A stretch of DNA of 19,013 nucleotides from Butyriboletus loyo (GCA_038093515.1 JBBPSI010000361.1:1-19013); one strand, 5' to 3'; positions 10,018 through 17,899 are shown, counted from the first letter of the stretch. Made by a program: numbers and translations. Notes: a model not told the origin generated them from the letters alone.

Positions 10018-10027
10018 AGAACTAGAT
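10018..10027 (+). promoter_or_regulatory. Putative self-priming primer-binding site
   Basis: AGAACTAGAT, two bases after the 5' LTR, is the exact reverse complement of ATCTAGTTCT at 9854-9863, which lies where transcription should begin relative to the TATA box. Tf1/sushi-type elements prime reverse transcription by folding the RNA 5' end back to a site just after the LTR. No tRNA-like primer site starting TGG is seen here. The pairing is seen directly; its use is inferred. Confidence 0.65.
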
Positions 10028-11411
10028 CTTCACCTCGCTTCTGCTCTTCAGCAGTAAAGCTGCCCTCCCCTCACCCAACATTTCCATCCAACGTCCCAGA
10101 CGCGTCGGTCGTTCTTTCCGCGTTCCCTCCCCCGAACCGGAACCCATCGTCGTCGACAACCCGTTGCCACCACACTCCCCCGCCCCGCCAAACCCTGAAC
10201 CCGAGTTTTCCCCTTTGCCCCAGCTAGACCCCGAACCCTCTTATCAACCCGAGGACCAGGGTCGAGGGCAGGAAAACGAACCGGCACCCAGCGACGACGG
10301 TTATAGCGACGACTGGCTCGACAAAACCCCACACGTTTCCCCGCACAACTCCCGTTCCCCCTCTCCTCCGTACTTTCCGCCCGCAGACCCCTCTGACGAC
10401 GAAGACAACGACGAGATGTCCAACAAAGGAAAGATCGTCCCAAAGGACTTCTCCGGGCTCAACGAAGATGCCTCATGATGGCTCCTCGCCATGCGTACCT
10501 ACTTCGCCGCCAACCAGAATGCATTCCCCAACGACGAGTCCAAAATCAACGCCCTCCTCATGAAAATGAGCAAAGGGAAAGGCAAGACGTTTTCCGAAGG
10601 CTGGATGGGCCTTCTCCTAGATGGAAACCCCACTCCGTGACAAAGGGAGTTCACCACCGTCTGTGAAGACTTTCATCGCGTCTTCCATCCCTTCGACGTA
10701 GGAGAAAGCGCCCGCATCGACCTAGGAAACCTAAATCAAAACAGAGCCAACAAGAAAGACGGCTATGACACTTACGTCACAGAGTTCCAACTTCTCGCTG
10801 CCAAGTCCGGAATCATAGATGAGAAGGCGCTCATCGAGTGGTTCATCCGCGGTCTCGACCCCCGCCTCGCCGAGTCTGTCCTCTCGTGCGAGAAACCCCC
10901 TACCACGCTTGCCGGATGGGCTGAGAAAACATCCGCATTCCACGCGCAACACAAGCGCATTGACGACCTCCGCGCCGGGAAGCGCTACATCCCCACATTC
11001 TCCTCCTCCTCCAAGCCTTCGTCTAACAGAAGGGACCCCAACGCGATGGACGTCGACGCTGTCCGACTCACTCCTGTACAACGAGCAGAGTACATGAAGC
11101 AGAACAAATGCTTCATATGCCACCAAGTCGGATGTCGTTCGACCAACCATCCCCGCTCCCCTCGCAACGGGCAGAATTCCCGAGGACCGCCCTCTCGCCC
11201 CCCTCGCAACCCTCAACGCACACGCGCCGCCGTCGTCACGCAACCAGAGCCTAAGCCCTCCCCGCTCGTCGATTATCTATCCGAGTTAAAGGGTCGAGGC
11301 ACCCAACAAGAAGATGTCTTGAACGTCCTCAAGGCATGCTTCAATGAAGACGAAGAAAAGCTGCCGATCGCAGCAACCAAGGTGGCCGAAGAATGGCCGA
11401 AGGATTTTTAG
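10026..11411 (+). pseudogene. gag: Gag, two in-frame stops
   Basis: One frame (positions divisible by 3) is open from 10026 to TAG at 11409-11411 except for TGA at 10476-10478 and 10638-10640. The N-terminal part is Pro-, Ser- and acid-rich (about 130 residues) and has no ATG until 10416, so the original start codon may be lost or lie elsewhere. The retrotransposon gag domain is recognisable from FSGLNEDAS through EFQLLAAKSG to EWFIRGLDPRLAES (about 10440-10900). A zinc-binding motif follows at about 11108-11149, CFICHQVGCRSTNH, with spacing CX2CX4CX4H in place of the usual CX2CX4HX4C. The last 19 bases overlap pol in the -1 frame. A full-length Gag cannot be made from this copy without readthrough. 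Confidence 0.88.
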
Positions 11412-13665
11412 AAGAGAGGGAAGTTTCGACGTCTTCACCTCTCCACGTAATCGCCCCTGTAGTCTTGTCAAATCCCCATGCGCAATCCATACGAGTTCCT
11501 GTGTCTTTATTCGCGCATGAAGGGGGTCAAATCGTCGACACATTCGCCCTGGTAGACAGCGGCGCTAGCGGATGCTTCATAGATCGAGATCTAGTGAAGC
11601 GAAAGAAACTGCCGATGGAACGGCTACCCAAGCCACTAAGTGCCCAAAATGTGGACGGGTCAAACAACCAAGGAGGAGTAATCAGGTACAAAGTCAACAT
11701 CTCCATCAGGATTGGAGAAACCGAGGAAGAACGGAGCTTCCTGGTCCTCAACATAGGAAAAGAGAACATGATCCTGGGATTGCCGTGGCTACGAGAGGCC
11801 AACCCGGTAATAGATTGGGCCACTGGCCATATCGATCTCCCAGATCAAATCAAGAAGCCCCGACACGACTCCCCTCGGGCAATTGCTCAACGGTACCTGG
11901 TACGATACCTTGACTTGGACCCAGACTCCAAGATCGCCAAGCTCTGGAAGAAGCGAGTAGACGCTTCAGCAAGGGAAGCTTACCCTATTCGAAAAGCAAC
12001 CATCGCGACGGAGATCGCCGCCCAAGTCATCAAGGAGAAAGCGGTTCTCCCTACCCCGTTCGCTGCCTTCGCAGACGTTTTTGACAAAAAGAACACCGAG
12101 GAACTTCCCCCATCCCGATCTTTCGATCACACCATTGACCTCGACAAAGACTTTGTCCCAAAAGTCGCCAAGGTCTACCCCTTGAACCCGAAAGAGTCGG
12201 AAGCCTGCAAAGCTTTCGTCGAAGAACATCTCAAGTCGGGAAAGATCACCCCCTCGAAGTCTCCTCAGGCTGCCCCCTTTTTCTTCGTATCAAAGAAAGA
12301 TGGCTCGCTACGCCCTTGTCAGGACTATAGGTACCTGAACTCACACACGGTCAAAAACGCCTATCCTCTCCCCCTCATCTCCGACCTCGTCGACCGTCTC
12401 AAAGGGTCCAAAATTTTCACAAAGATGGACATTCGCTGGGGATATAACAATGTCCTCATTAAGCCAAACGACTGCTGGAAAGCGGCCTTCATCACCCCCC
12501 AAGGGCTGTTCGAACCCACTGTGATGTTCTTTGGCCTTTGCAACTCCCCAGCAACGTTCCAGGCCCTGATGGACCACATATTCGGCGATCTCATGGCAGA
12601 GGGTTGGCTGATTATCTACATGGACGATCTCCTGATCCATTCTGCCACCCCTGCCGAACACGAGGCTCGTACGATCCGCGTTCTGGAAAGGCTCAGGGAA
12701 CACAAGTTATTCCTCAAACTTGAAAAGTGTTCGTTCGATGCCAAAGAAGTGGAATACCTCGGGATGATCGCTTTGGACTACACTCTCGCTGCATCTCTGA
12801 TCGAGGCCCTCAGTTCGCCTCCGCCTTTGCCAGAGAACTCGCGAGGCTCCTGGACTATGACCTCGCTCTCTCCTCTGTGTATCATCCACAGACCGATGGA
12901 GAGACGGAACGAGTTAATCAGGAACTAGAAACGTACCTCCGGATCTTCTGCGATGGCCACCCAGAACGATGGGCCGAACTCCTCCCGATGGCTGAATTCT
13001 CTCATAATTCCATGACGCATTCGTCGACCAACGTGACTCCATTCTCTCTGATGGTCGGTTATGAACCGAGGTCTTATCCTCCAATCGGAAAGACTTTCCT
13101 CCCCGCCCTCGAGTCCAGGCTCTCGGAACTCACGGGAGCCCGAACGGAGGCTTTAGAAGCCCACGAAAAGGCACGCCGCCTGATGAAGGAACGGATCCAG
13201 TCCAAGTTCCGCCCATGGAAAACTGGCGATAAGGTTTGGCTAGAAGGACGCAATCTTCGACTTAGGTACCCGTCGAAGAAGCTCGCCCCTAGACGGGAAG
13301 GCCCGTTCGAAATTGCACAGGTTGTCTCCCCTGTGGCGTATAGGCTCCGGTTACCGCCGACCTGGAAGATTCACGATGTCTTCCACGCGTCGCTCCTCAC
13401 TCCTTATCGTGAAACAGCGGAACACGGGCCGAATTTCACAAACCCTCCTCCGGAAGAAATAGACGGAGATGAAGAATACGAGATCGATCGGATCTTGTCC
13501 CATCGCGGCTCGAAGGGACGCCGTCAATTCCTTGTGTCCTGGAAAGGATATTCCGCAGCAGAAAACACCTGGGAACCAAACGGGAACCTGGTCCATGCGC
13601 AGGCCTTGCTCAAGGCTTATAAACTGCGCCACCCGAAGGACTTTCCCTCCCCATCTTCGCAGTAA
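11393..13665 (+). pseudogene. pol: Pol with large internal deletion (protease, RT, integrase C-terminal half, chromodomain)
   Basis: The first part (ATG 11393 to about 12769) carries the aspartic protease DSGAS (residues 55-59) and reverse transcriptase, with FTKMDIRWGY, FFGLCNSPATFQ and the YMDD catalytic motif at residues 409-412. At about 12770, directly after EYLGM, the reading frame changes. The sequence continues in another frame with the second integrase Asp (SDRGPQF), its Glu (QTDGETERVN), the GPF module, and a chromodomain (FLVSWKGYSAAENTWEP). It ends at TAA 13663-13665. RNase H, the zinc HHCC domain and the first integrase Asp are absent; relative to intact family members about 500 or more residues are missing. 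Left in its own frame, the RT part ends at 12928. Pol is encoded at -1 to gag with a 19-nt overlap. Confidence 0.93.
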
Positions 13666-13674
13666 TACTCGAAA

Positions 13675-14932
13675 ATGTCCATCTCCCCAGTTGAAAACAA
13701 CGCTTCCTCCGCTGCCAACGACAACAATGAGAATCTCCCTCTTCCGCCACAACCCCCAGTCCGCTCTTCGCGTCTCCCAGTGTCCTCTCGCCGCGTACTG
13801 TACGCCGCCGTTCTAGAAAATCCTGTCGCCACCTACGCCTTGGAACAGCGTATGGACTTTACCGGAGACTACGTCCTCCGCACACTCGCTTCCCTCTACC
13901 GCTCCTACGCGCTCGCCCGCACCGTTCACACCCGTTTGTGCCCAGACAACCAGCCCCCCGTCTATGCCGCCGCCCTTGAGTCGTCCTTGATGGAGGCTAG
14001 GGGTTATACCCTTGACATCCTCCACGCCGAAGGATTCGGTTACGTGGTTGATCAGCTGTTGCCAGGTATTCTGGCTCCCGTCCTTAGACCTATCCTCATC
14101 GCGCTTGCTCCTAGAGAGCGGCAGTTCTATCTCCATTCCGCCGACCGCATCGGCTACCTCCGCCCCATGGCTCGCGGCCCCAATCCAGTGCCTCGTCCTC
14201 CCCCGGCAAGATCTCCTTCGCCTGTACCTGTTCCAGCGCCATCCGTCCGAAACTCTCCTGCAACCACGTTGGTAGCAGACACGTCTCGCGAGACTACAGG
14301 AGAATCCTTAGAGTCCTTTCGGACCGATGTCGACGAGCCCCAGGTCGCTCGTCGACACTCCCCCCTACTGCCTCGTACAGTGCGTCGCCAACCTCGCCAG
14401 GCGCTACTCCAGGCCGGAGCTATCCCCAGATCAGTCACTCTCACCGCCGCAGGACAAAGAATCGCCAATAGAGCAGTCCGTTCCGTCACCCCCCAACCGT
14501 CTACCCAACGAGGCACACCTGCCATCCAGCTCATCCCCCACGTCACCACCACCACCGCTACAGCTGGTAGCTCTAATGACTCTTCGTACGGACCCCCTAC
14601 CTCTCTGGTCGGGGCACTCGTAATTCCCCTATCATCGTCGACGATCGATCACCTGACCCCAGCACGAGTGCTGCTCGATTCGTCCGCTGCAGCTCTGCTT
14701 TGAGTGCGGGACCGCCGGTCACTTTCGCCGGGAATGCCCCAACTACGCATGTCCCTTCTGTCATCGGATCGCCCCTGGTCATATACAGGAGTTTTGTCCA
14801 GAGCGCATCTGCGGCCTATGTGGAGCCGTTGGCCATATTGTCGCCAACTGCACGTTCCGGGACGACGCGTGGGCAGACCTCCCTGCCGATGATCCTTATG
14901 ACTATGACTTCAACGAGGGATCGTCTCAATGA
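13675..14932 (+). pseudogene. Third chromovirus frame: zinc-knuckle protein after pol (frameshifted copy)
   Basis: ATG 13675 lies 9 nt after the pol stop. The frame encodes a Ser/Pro/Asn-rich leader, a region of about 115 residues that looks alpha-helical (MDFTGDYVLRTLASLYRSYA, then Leu-rich LLPGILAPVLRPIL), a Pro/Ser/Arg linker, three zinc knuckles (14696-14851) and an acidic tail ending at TGA 14930-14932. Relative to copy 2, this copy lacks 7 nt in the C-run near 14593-14597 and another 7 nt near 14680. These move the frame twice, so the knuckles are out of frame with the N-terminus. The unrepaired frame ends at 14701-14703. No signal peptide or membrane segment is evident, which argues against an envelope protein. 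I know no established name for it. Confidence 0.85.
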
Positions 14933-14970
14933 GGGGAGCTTTCAAGTAGTGGAGTCGGAGTCTTCACCAT

Positions 14971-14983
14971 GGGAAGGGGGTAA
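14971..14983 (+). promoter_or_regulatory. Polypurine tract
   Basis: GGGAAGGGGGTAA directly before the 3' LTR; identical in copy 2 (17849-17861). This is the expected primer site for plus-strand synthesis. Confidence 0.85.
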
Positions 14984-15409
14984 TGTTACGGTAGTGGTAT
15001 ACTTTTTCCATCCACTACCACTTGGACTACTTCATTCGCCTAGCTTACAGCTAGTTCCCTTTGAACGGTACCAACCGTTCTAGCTTAGTCACCACTTCCC
15101 GCGCACGGACGCACTTTCCCTCACACTCCGGAGTCTTCTGGAATGTTCCTTCCGTATTCGTACTTTCCTTCTCGCGTCTCGATTAGGAACACGGTCTGTG
15201 CGCAGACCCCAGTAGTATAAAGGCTCGGCCTTTCCACCATGTACTTTATCTAGTTCTACGCAGCTTCCTGCTAGCAATTAGTATCACTTCCAGACTCTTA
15301 GTGTGCGCACTAAGACATAGTCTGAGACCCAGCTCAGAAACGCTTGACGAGTCTCGAGGCCACTCCAGAGTGCCTCCTCGCTGTTCAATTGTTAGCGCCC
15401 AGCGTAACA
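14984..15409 (+). repeat. 3' LTR, 426 bp
   Basis: Same length as the 5' LTR, with no indel between them. Preceded by the polypurine tract and followed by GTCTA. Confidence 0.96.
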
Positions 15410-15414
15410 GTCTA
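15410..15414. repeat. Target-site duplication GTCTA (right)
   Basis: Partner of 9585-9589, directly after the 3' LTR terminal CA. Confidence 0.95.
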
Positions 15415-15443
15415 ACCACGAGCCTTTATATATTGTACAGAAG

Positions 15444-15467
15444 TGCGCACAGACCATGCTGTGCGCA
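15444..15467. repeat. Perfect 9-base palindrome in the solo LTR
   Basis: TGCGCACAG, six-base spacer ACCATG, CTGTGCGCA. It lies 12 bases upstream (minus strand) of the solo LTR TATA box, matching the position of the GGTCTG-TGCG-CAGACC element in the chromovirus LTR. Confidence 0.8.
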
Positions 15468-15743
15468 AGATGAACTACTATACATGGATAGACTAAAGAA
15501 GAGAAGTGCAATGGTGATTAACCACACGAGGCGCGGGGATCATAAAGAAGAGAAGTAAATGGAGATTAAATACATGTGTCGTGACGTCATAGAGTCTAGG
15601 CCTGGTCTAGGCCATGACATCATATGCTTAGTCAGCAAGGGATCACATGTAAGTTCCCACGATCACGTGTGCTATGTCATGTGACCTTTGAAAGTGAAAA
15701 CGATTAAGTCCGAAGTGAAAGAATAAATGTTATGATTATAACA

Positions 15744-15748
15744 CCTGA
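15744..15748. repeat. Target-site duplication CCTGA, right of solo LTR
   Basis: Partner of 9409-9413; the Tc1 inverted repeat resumes directly after it. Confidence 0.9.
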
Positions 15749-15900
15749 TGGCATGGGAATCCCACTTAGTGTTGGTGAGGTGGGTGATAGCACTGCCTCC
15801 TGGCTACAAATAGGTCCCTGGGTCATGTGATGTGGCCATGTGGCTGTGGAGATATGTCTATTCTAAAACAGGTATACCATTGCAAGGGTTTATTCACTTT
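15749..15900 (+). repeat. Tc1 left inverted repeat, inner 152 bp
   Basis: Continues the repeat interrupted at 9413. It matches the reverse complement of 17081-17232 with a single mismatch (CAAATAGG against CAAATGGG). Its inner end, CATTGCAAGGGTTTATTCAC, is an inverted version of the outer terminus. Confidence 0.93.
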
Positions 15901-16037
15901 CAGCCTCAACAGTGGAATCTCAGTCAAATGAAAGGATAATTGTGTTTGTTTGGTCCTACAAACAAAGATACACATATAAACATTATGTCTGAGTTGGAAA
16001 AAGTTCACACACTTCTTTCTTCCCAACTTCTACCACC

Positions 16038-17053
16038 ATGAGATCTATCTTCTCCACTCAAAAGAATACCATCTTAACCATGCTTGATTCTGGTCATTCT
16101 GCTTGCTCCATTGCCTCCACCACTGGCCTTCATACTTCCACCATCTCTAGGCTTCATTCCAAGGAGTGTTCTACTCTGCAAAAGTCCACTGGAGGTATTC
16201 ATCCAAGCTCTCCCCTGCCAATATCCCACATGCCATCCATCTCATCTCTACTCACAAGGCAGAAAATGCTGTCCAAGTGACCAAAGCTCTCACAAATATT
16301 ATCAACCAACCCCTCAATCCCAACACAGTATGCCAGCACTTGAAAAAATCTGGTATGAAAGCTGTGGTCAAGCAAAAATGACCTATTCTCTCTGCCAGGC
16401 ATTGCAAGGCAAGACTAGACTTTGCCTATGCTCACAAAGATTGGACTCTGGAGGACTGGAAGAGGGTAGTATGGTCTGATGAGACTAAAATCAATCGCCT
16501 AGGGTCAGATGGATGCAAATGGGTGTGGAAAAAGCCAGGGGAGAGGCTTAGTGATAGACTGGTGGAGGGGACACTCAAGTTTGGAGGAGGTTCTGTGATG
16601 ATGTGGGGCTGTATGAGTTGGGAGGGGGTTGGGTATGCCACCAAGATTGATGGTAGGATGGATGGGGACCTATACCTTCAAATTTTGAAGGATGAACTTC
16701 AAGATTCCCTTCAGTATTATGGTCTCAATCCTCCTGACACCATCTTCCAACAAGACAATGACCCCAAGCACACCTGCAAGAAGGTCAAGGAGTGGCTAGA
16801 TGAACAGGAGTTTAGTACTATGGTATGGCCAGCACAGTCTCCTGATCTTAACCCAATAGAACATGCCTGGGGTTATCTCAAGAGAAGACTTGCAGAGTAT
16901 GAACACCCCCCCAAGGGAATACTGGAGTTGTGGGAGAGAATTCAGGTGGAGTGGGACAAGATACCAGTTGCAGAGTGTCAGAAGTTGATTGAAAGCATGC
17001 CTAGGAGGGTTCAGGCAGTGCTCAAGGCCAAAGGAGGCTATACCAAGTACTGA
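16038..17053 (+). pseudogene. Tc1-type transposase (DD34E), one frameshift and one stop
   Basis: Starts at ATG 16038 with a helix-turn-helix DNA-binding region (SIASTTGLHTSTISRL). A one-base loss near 16195 shifts the frame. The new frame (SSKLSPANIPHAIHLIS) continues to a TGA at 16379-16381 between VKQK and PILSAR, and is then open to the TGA after GGYTKY. Allowing for both lesions the product is about 338 residues, normal for the family. All catalytic residues remain: Asp in VVWSDETKIN, Asp in FQQDNDPKHT and Glu in LNPIEHAW, the last two separated by exactly 34 residues. The enzyme would cut and paste the element at TA sites in the nucleus. A 137-nt leader separates the left repeat from the ATG. 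Only two point lesions suggest recent loss of function. Confidence 0.92.
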
Positions 17054-17080
17054 TATCTCCCAAATACCCTTCTTCCACCA

Positions 17081-17295
17081 AAAGTGAATAAACCCTTGCA
17101 ATGGTATACCTGTTTTAGAATAGACATATCTCCACAGCCACATGGCCACATCACATGACCCAGGGACCCATTTGTAGCCAGGAGGCAGTGCTATCACCCA
17201 CCTCACCAACACTAAGTGGGATTCCCATGCCATCAGGTGCTACATGGCATCTAGTGCAAAATAGTGAAACATTGCAAGGGTTTTTTCACTCACTG
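17081..17295 (-). repeat. Tc1 right inverted repeat, 215 bp, uninterrupted
   Basis: This is the uninterrupted counterpart of the split left repeat. It proves the pre-insertion sequence GCACCTGATGGCATG at the solo-LTR target. Both ends of the repeat carry the same 20-bp motif in opposite orientation, with one mismatch. Confidence 0.93.
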
Positions 17296-17305
17296 TACTT
17301 CCATC

Positions 17306-17422
17306 ATGAAATCCCTTTCTATTGAACAAACCAACCAAATCATCTCCTGCCTGGAAATGGATCAATCCACTCACCAGATCTCACATTCTACTGGTCTCAA
17401 CCACTCTACCATTAGTAGACTT
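17306..17422 (+). pseudogene. N-terminus of a second Tc1-like transposase, cut by an LTR element
   Basis: ATG 17306 opens a frame of about 39 codons containing SIEQTNQIISCLEMDQST and HQISHSTGLNHSTISRL, a helix-turn-helix region clearly related to, but different from, that of the transposase at 16038. The frame is ended by the LTR of chromovirus copy 2 at 17423. The ATG lies eight bases after the TA that closes the first Tc1 element, so that element seems to have landed in the leader of this gene. No inverted repeat of its own was found to the left of 9350. Confidence 0.75.
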
Positions 17423-17848
17423 TGTTACGCTGGGCGCTAACAACTAGAACAGCGAGGAGGCACTCTGGAGTGGCCTCGAGACTCGTGAAGCGTTTCTGAG
17501 CTGGGTCTCAGACTATGTCTTAGTGCGCACACTAAGAGTCTGGAGTGAAACTAATTGCTAGCAGGTTACTGCGTAGAACTAGATAGTGTACATGGTGTAA
17601 AGGCCGAGCCTTTATACTACTGGGGTCTGCGCACAGACCATGTTCCTAATCGAGACGCGAGAAGGAAACTACAAATACGGAAGGAATATTCCAGAAGATT
17701 CCGGAGTATGAAAGAAAGCGTGTCCGTGCGCGAGAAGTGATGACTAAGTAGGAACAGTTGTTACCGTTCAAGTGGAACTAGCAAAAGGCTAGGTGAATGT
17801 AATAGTCCCAACGGTAATGGAGAGAAAAAGTAGACCACTACCGTAACA
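17423..17848 (-). repeat. 3' LTR of copy 2, 426 bp
   Basis: Reverse complement begins TGTTACGGTAGTGG and ends GCGTAACA. Equal in length to both LTRs of copy 1. U3 is much changed, while the part from the TATA box to the end is nearly identical, including both TGCG palindromes and ATCTAGTTCT. Confidence 0.95.
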
Positions 17849-17861
17849 TTACCCCCTTCCC
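17849..17861 (-). promoter_or_regulatory. Polypurine tract of copy 2
   Basis: Reverse complement GGGAAGGGGGTAA, adjoining the 3' LTR; identical to copy 1. Confidence 0.85.
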
Positions 17862-17899
17862 ATGGTGGAGACTCCGACTCCACAACTTGAATGCTCCCC

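Larger units (their letters stand above)
9590..15409 (+). mobile_element. Ty3/gypsy chromovirus, copy 1 (structurally bounded, defective)
   Basis: A 5,820-bp element with two 426-bp LTRs, a GTCTA target duplication, gag, pol with a C-terminal chromodomain, and an additional zinc-knuckle frame between pol and the 3' LTR. It carries at least five lesions: no gag ATG in the upstream part of the frame, two gag TGA stops, a large pol deletion, and two 7-nt losses in the third frame. It cannot move by itself, although its ends (primer site, polypurine tract, LTR termini) look usable in trans. LTR divergence is 6 of 426 bases, so it is a fairly recent insertion. Confidence 0.95.
9414..15743 (-). mobile_element. 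Solo LTR (about 505 bp) of a related retrotransposon, interrupted by the chromovirus
   Basis: The two halves, 9414-9589 and 15415-15743, start TGTT and end AACA and are bracketed by CCTGA duplications. Read on the minus strand it has a TATATAAAGGCTCG box (about 15432-15419) that matches the TATAAAGGCTCG of the nested chromovirus LTR, with a TGCGCA palindrome just upstream in both. It is therefore most likely an LTR of a related family in reverse orientation. Only one LTR and no internal region is present, so a solo LTR left by recombination is the simplest reading. The nested element entered about 5-10 bases downstream of its TATA box. Confidence 0.82.
9351..17295 (+). mobile_element. Tc1/mariner element with 215-bp inverted repeats, split by nested LTR insertions
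   Basis: The element is flanked by TA (9349-9350 and 17296-17297) as expected for the superfamily. Its left repeat is in two pieces, 9351-9413 and 15749-15900; the right repeat is 17081-17295. Both repeats total exactly 215 bp and differ at only about five positions. Removing the nested insertion and its target duplication leaves 1,610 bp, the usual size for Tc1-like elements. It encodes one DD34E transposase at 16038-17053, in the same orientation, with two inactivating changes. It sits beside a fragment of an unknown gene on the left and eight bases upstream of a second Tc1 transposase start on the right. Confidence 0.9.

Noticed and set aside
10048..11243. Minus-strand open frames across gag
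   Set aside because: Arg/Gly-rich antisense shadows of the Pro-rich gag sequence; the plus strand carries the recognisable domain.
11399..11411. Canonical -1 slippery heptamer at the gag stop
   Set aside because: A run of five T precedes the stop, but it is not in the X XXY YYZ phase of the gag frame; only weak slippage can be suggested.
13675..14932. Third chromovirus frame as an envelope gene
   Set aside because: Its position fits an env, but there is no signal peptide, transmembrane segment or cleavage site, and the C-terminus is a zinc-knuckle array.
9409..15750. Nine-base repeat CACCTGATG on both sides, suggesting a Mutator-like insertion with 9-bp duplication
   Set aside because: Shifting the boundary gives an element with perfect TGTT...AACA ends and a 5-bp CCTGA duplication, plus a TATA core shared with a known LTR. 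The extra matching bases are explained by the LTR termini themselves.
9351..15900. IR/DR architecture of the Tc1 repeats as in Sleeping Beauty
   Set aside because: The inner and outer sites in each arm are in inverted, not direct, orientation.
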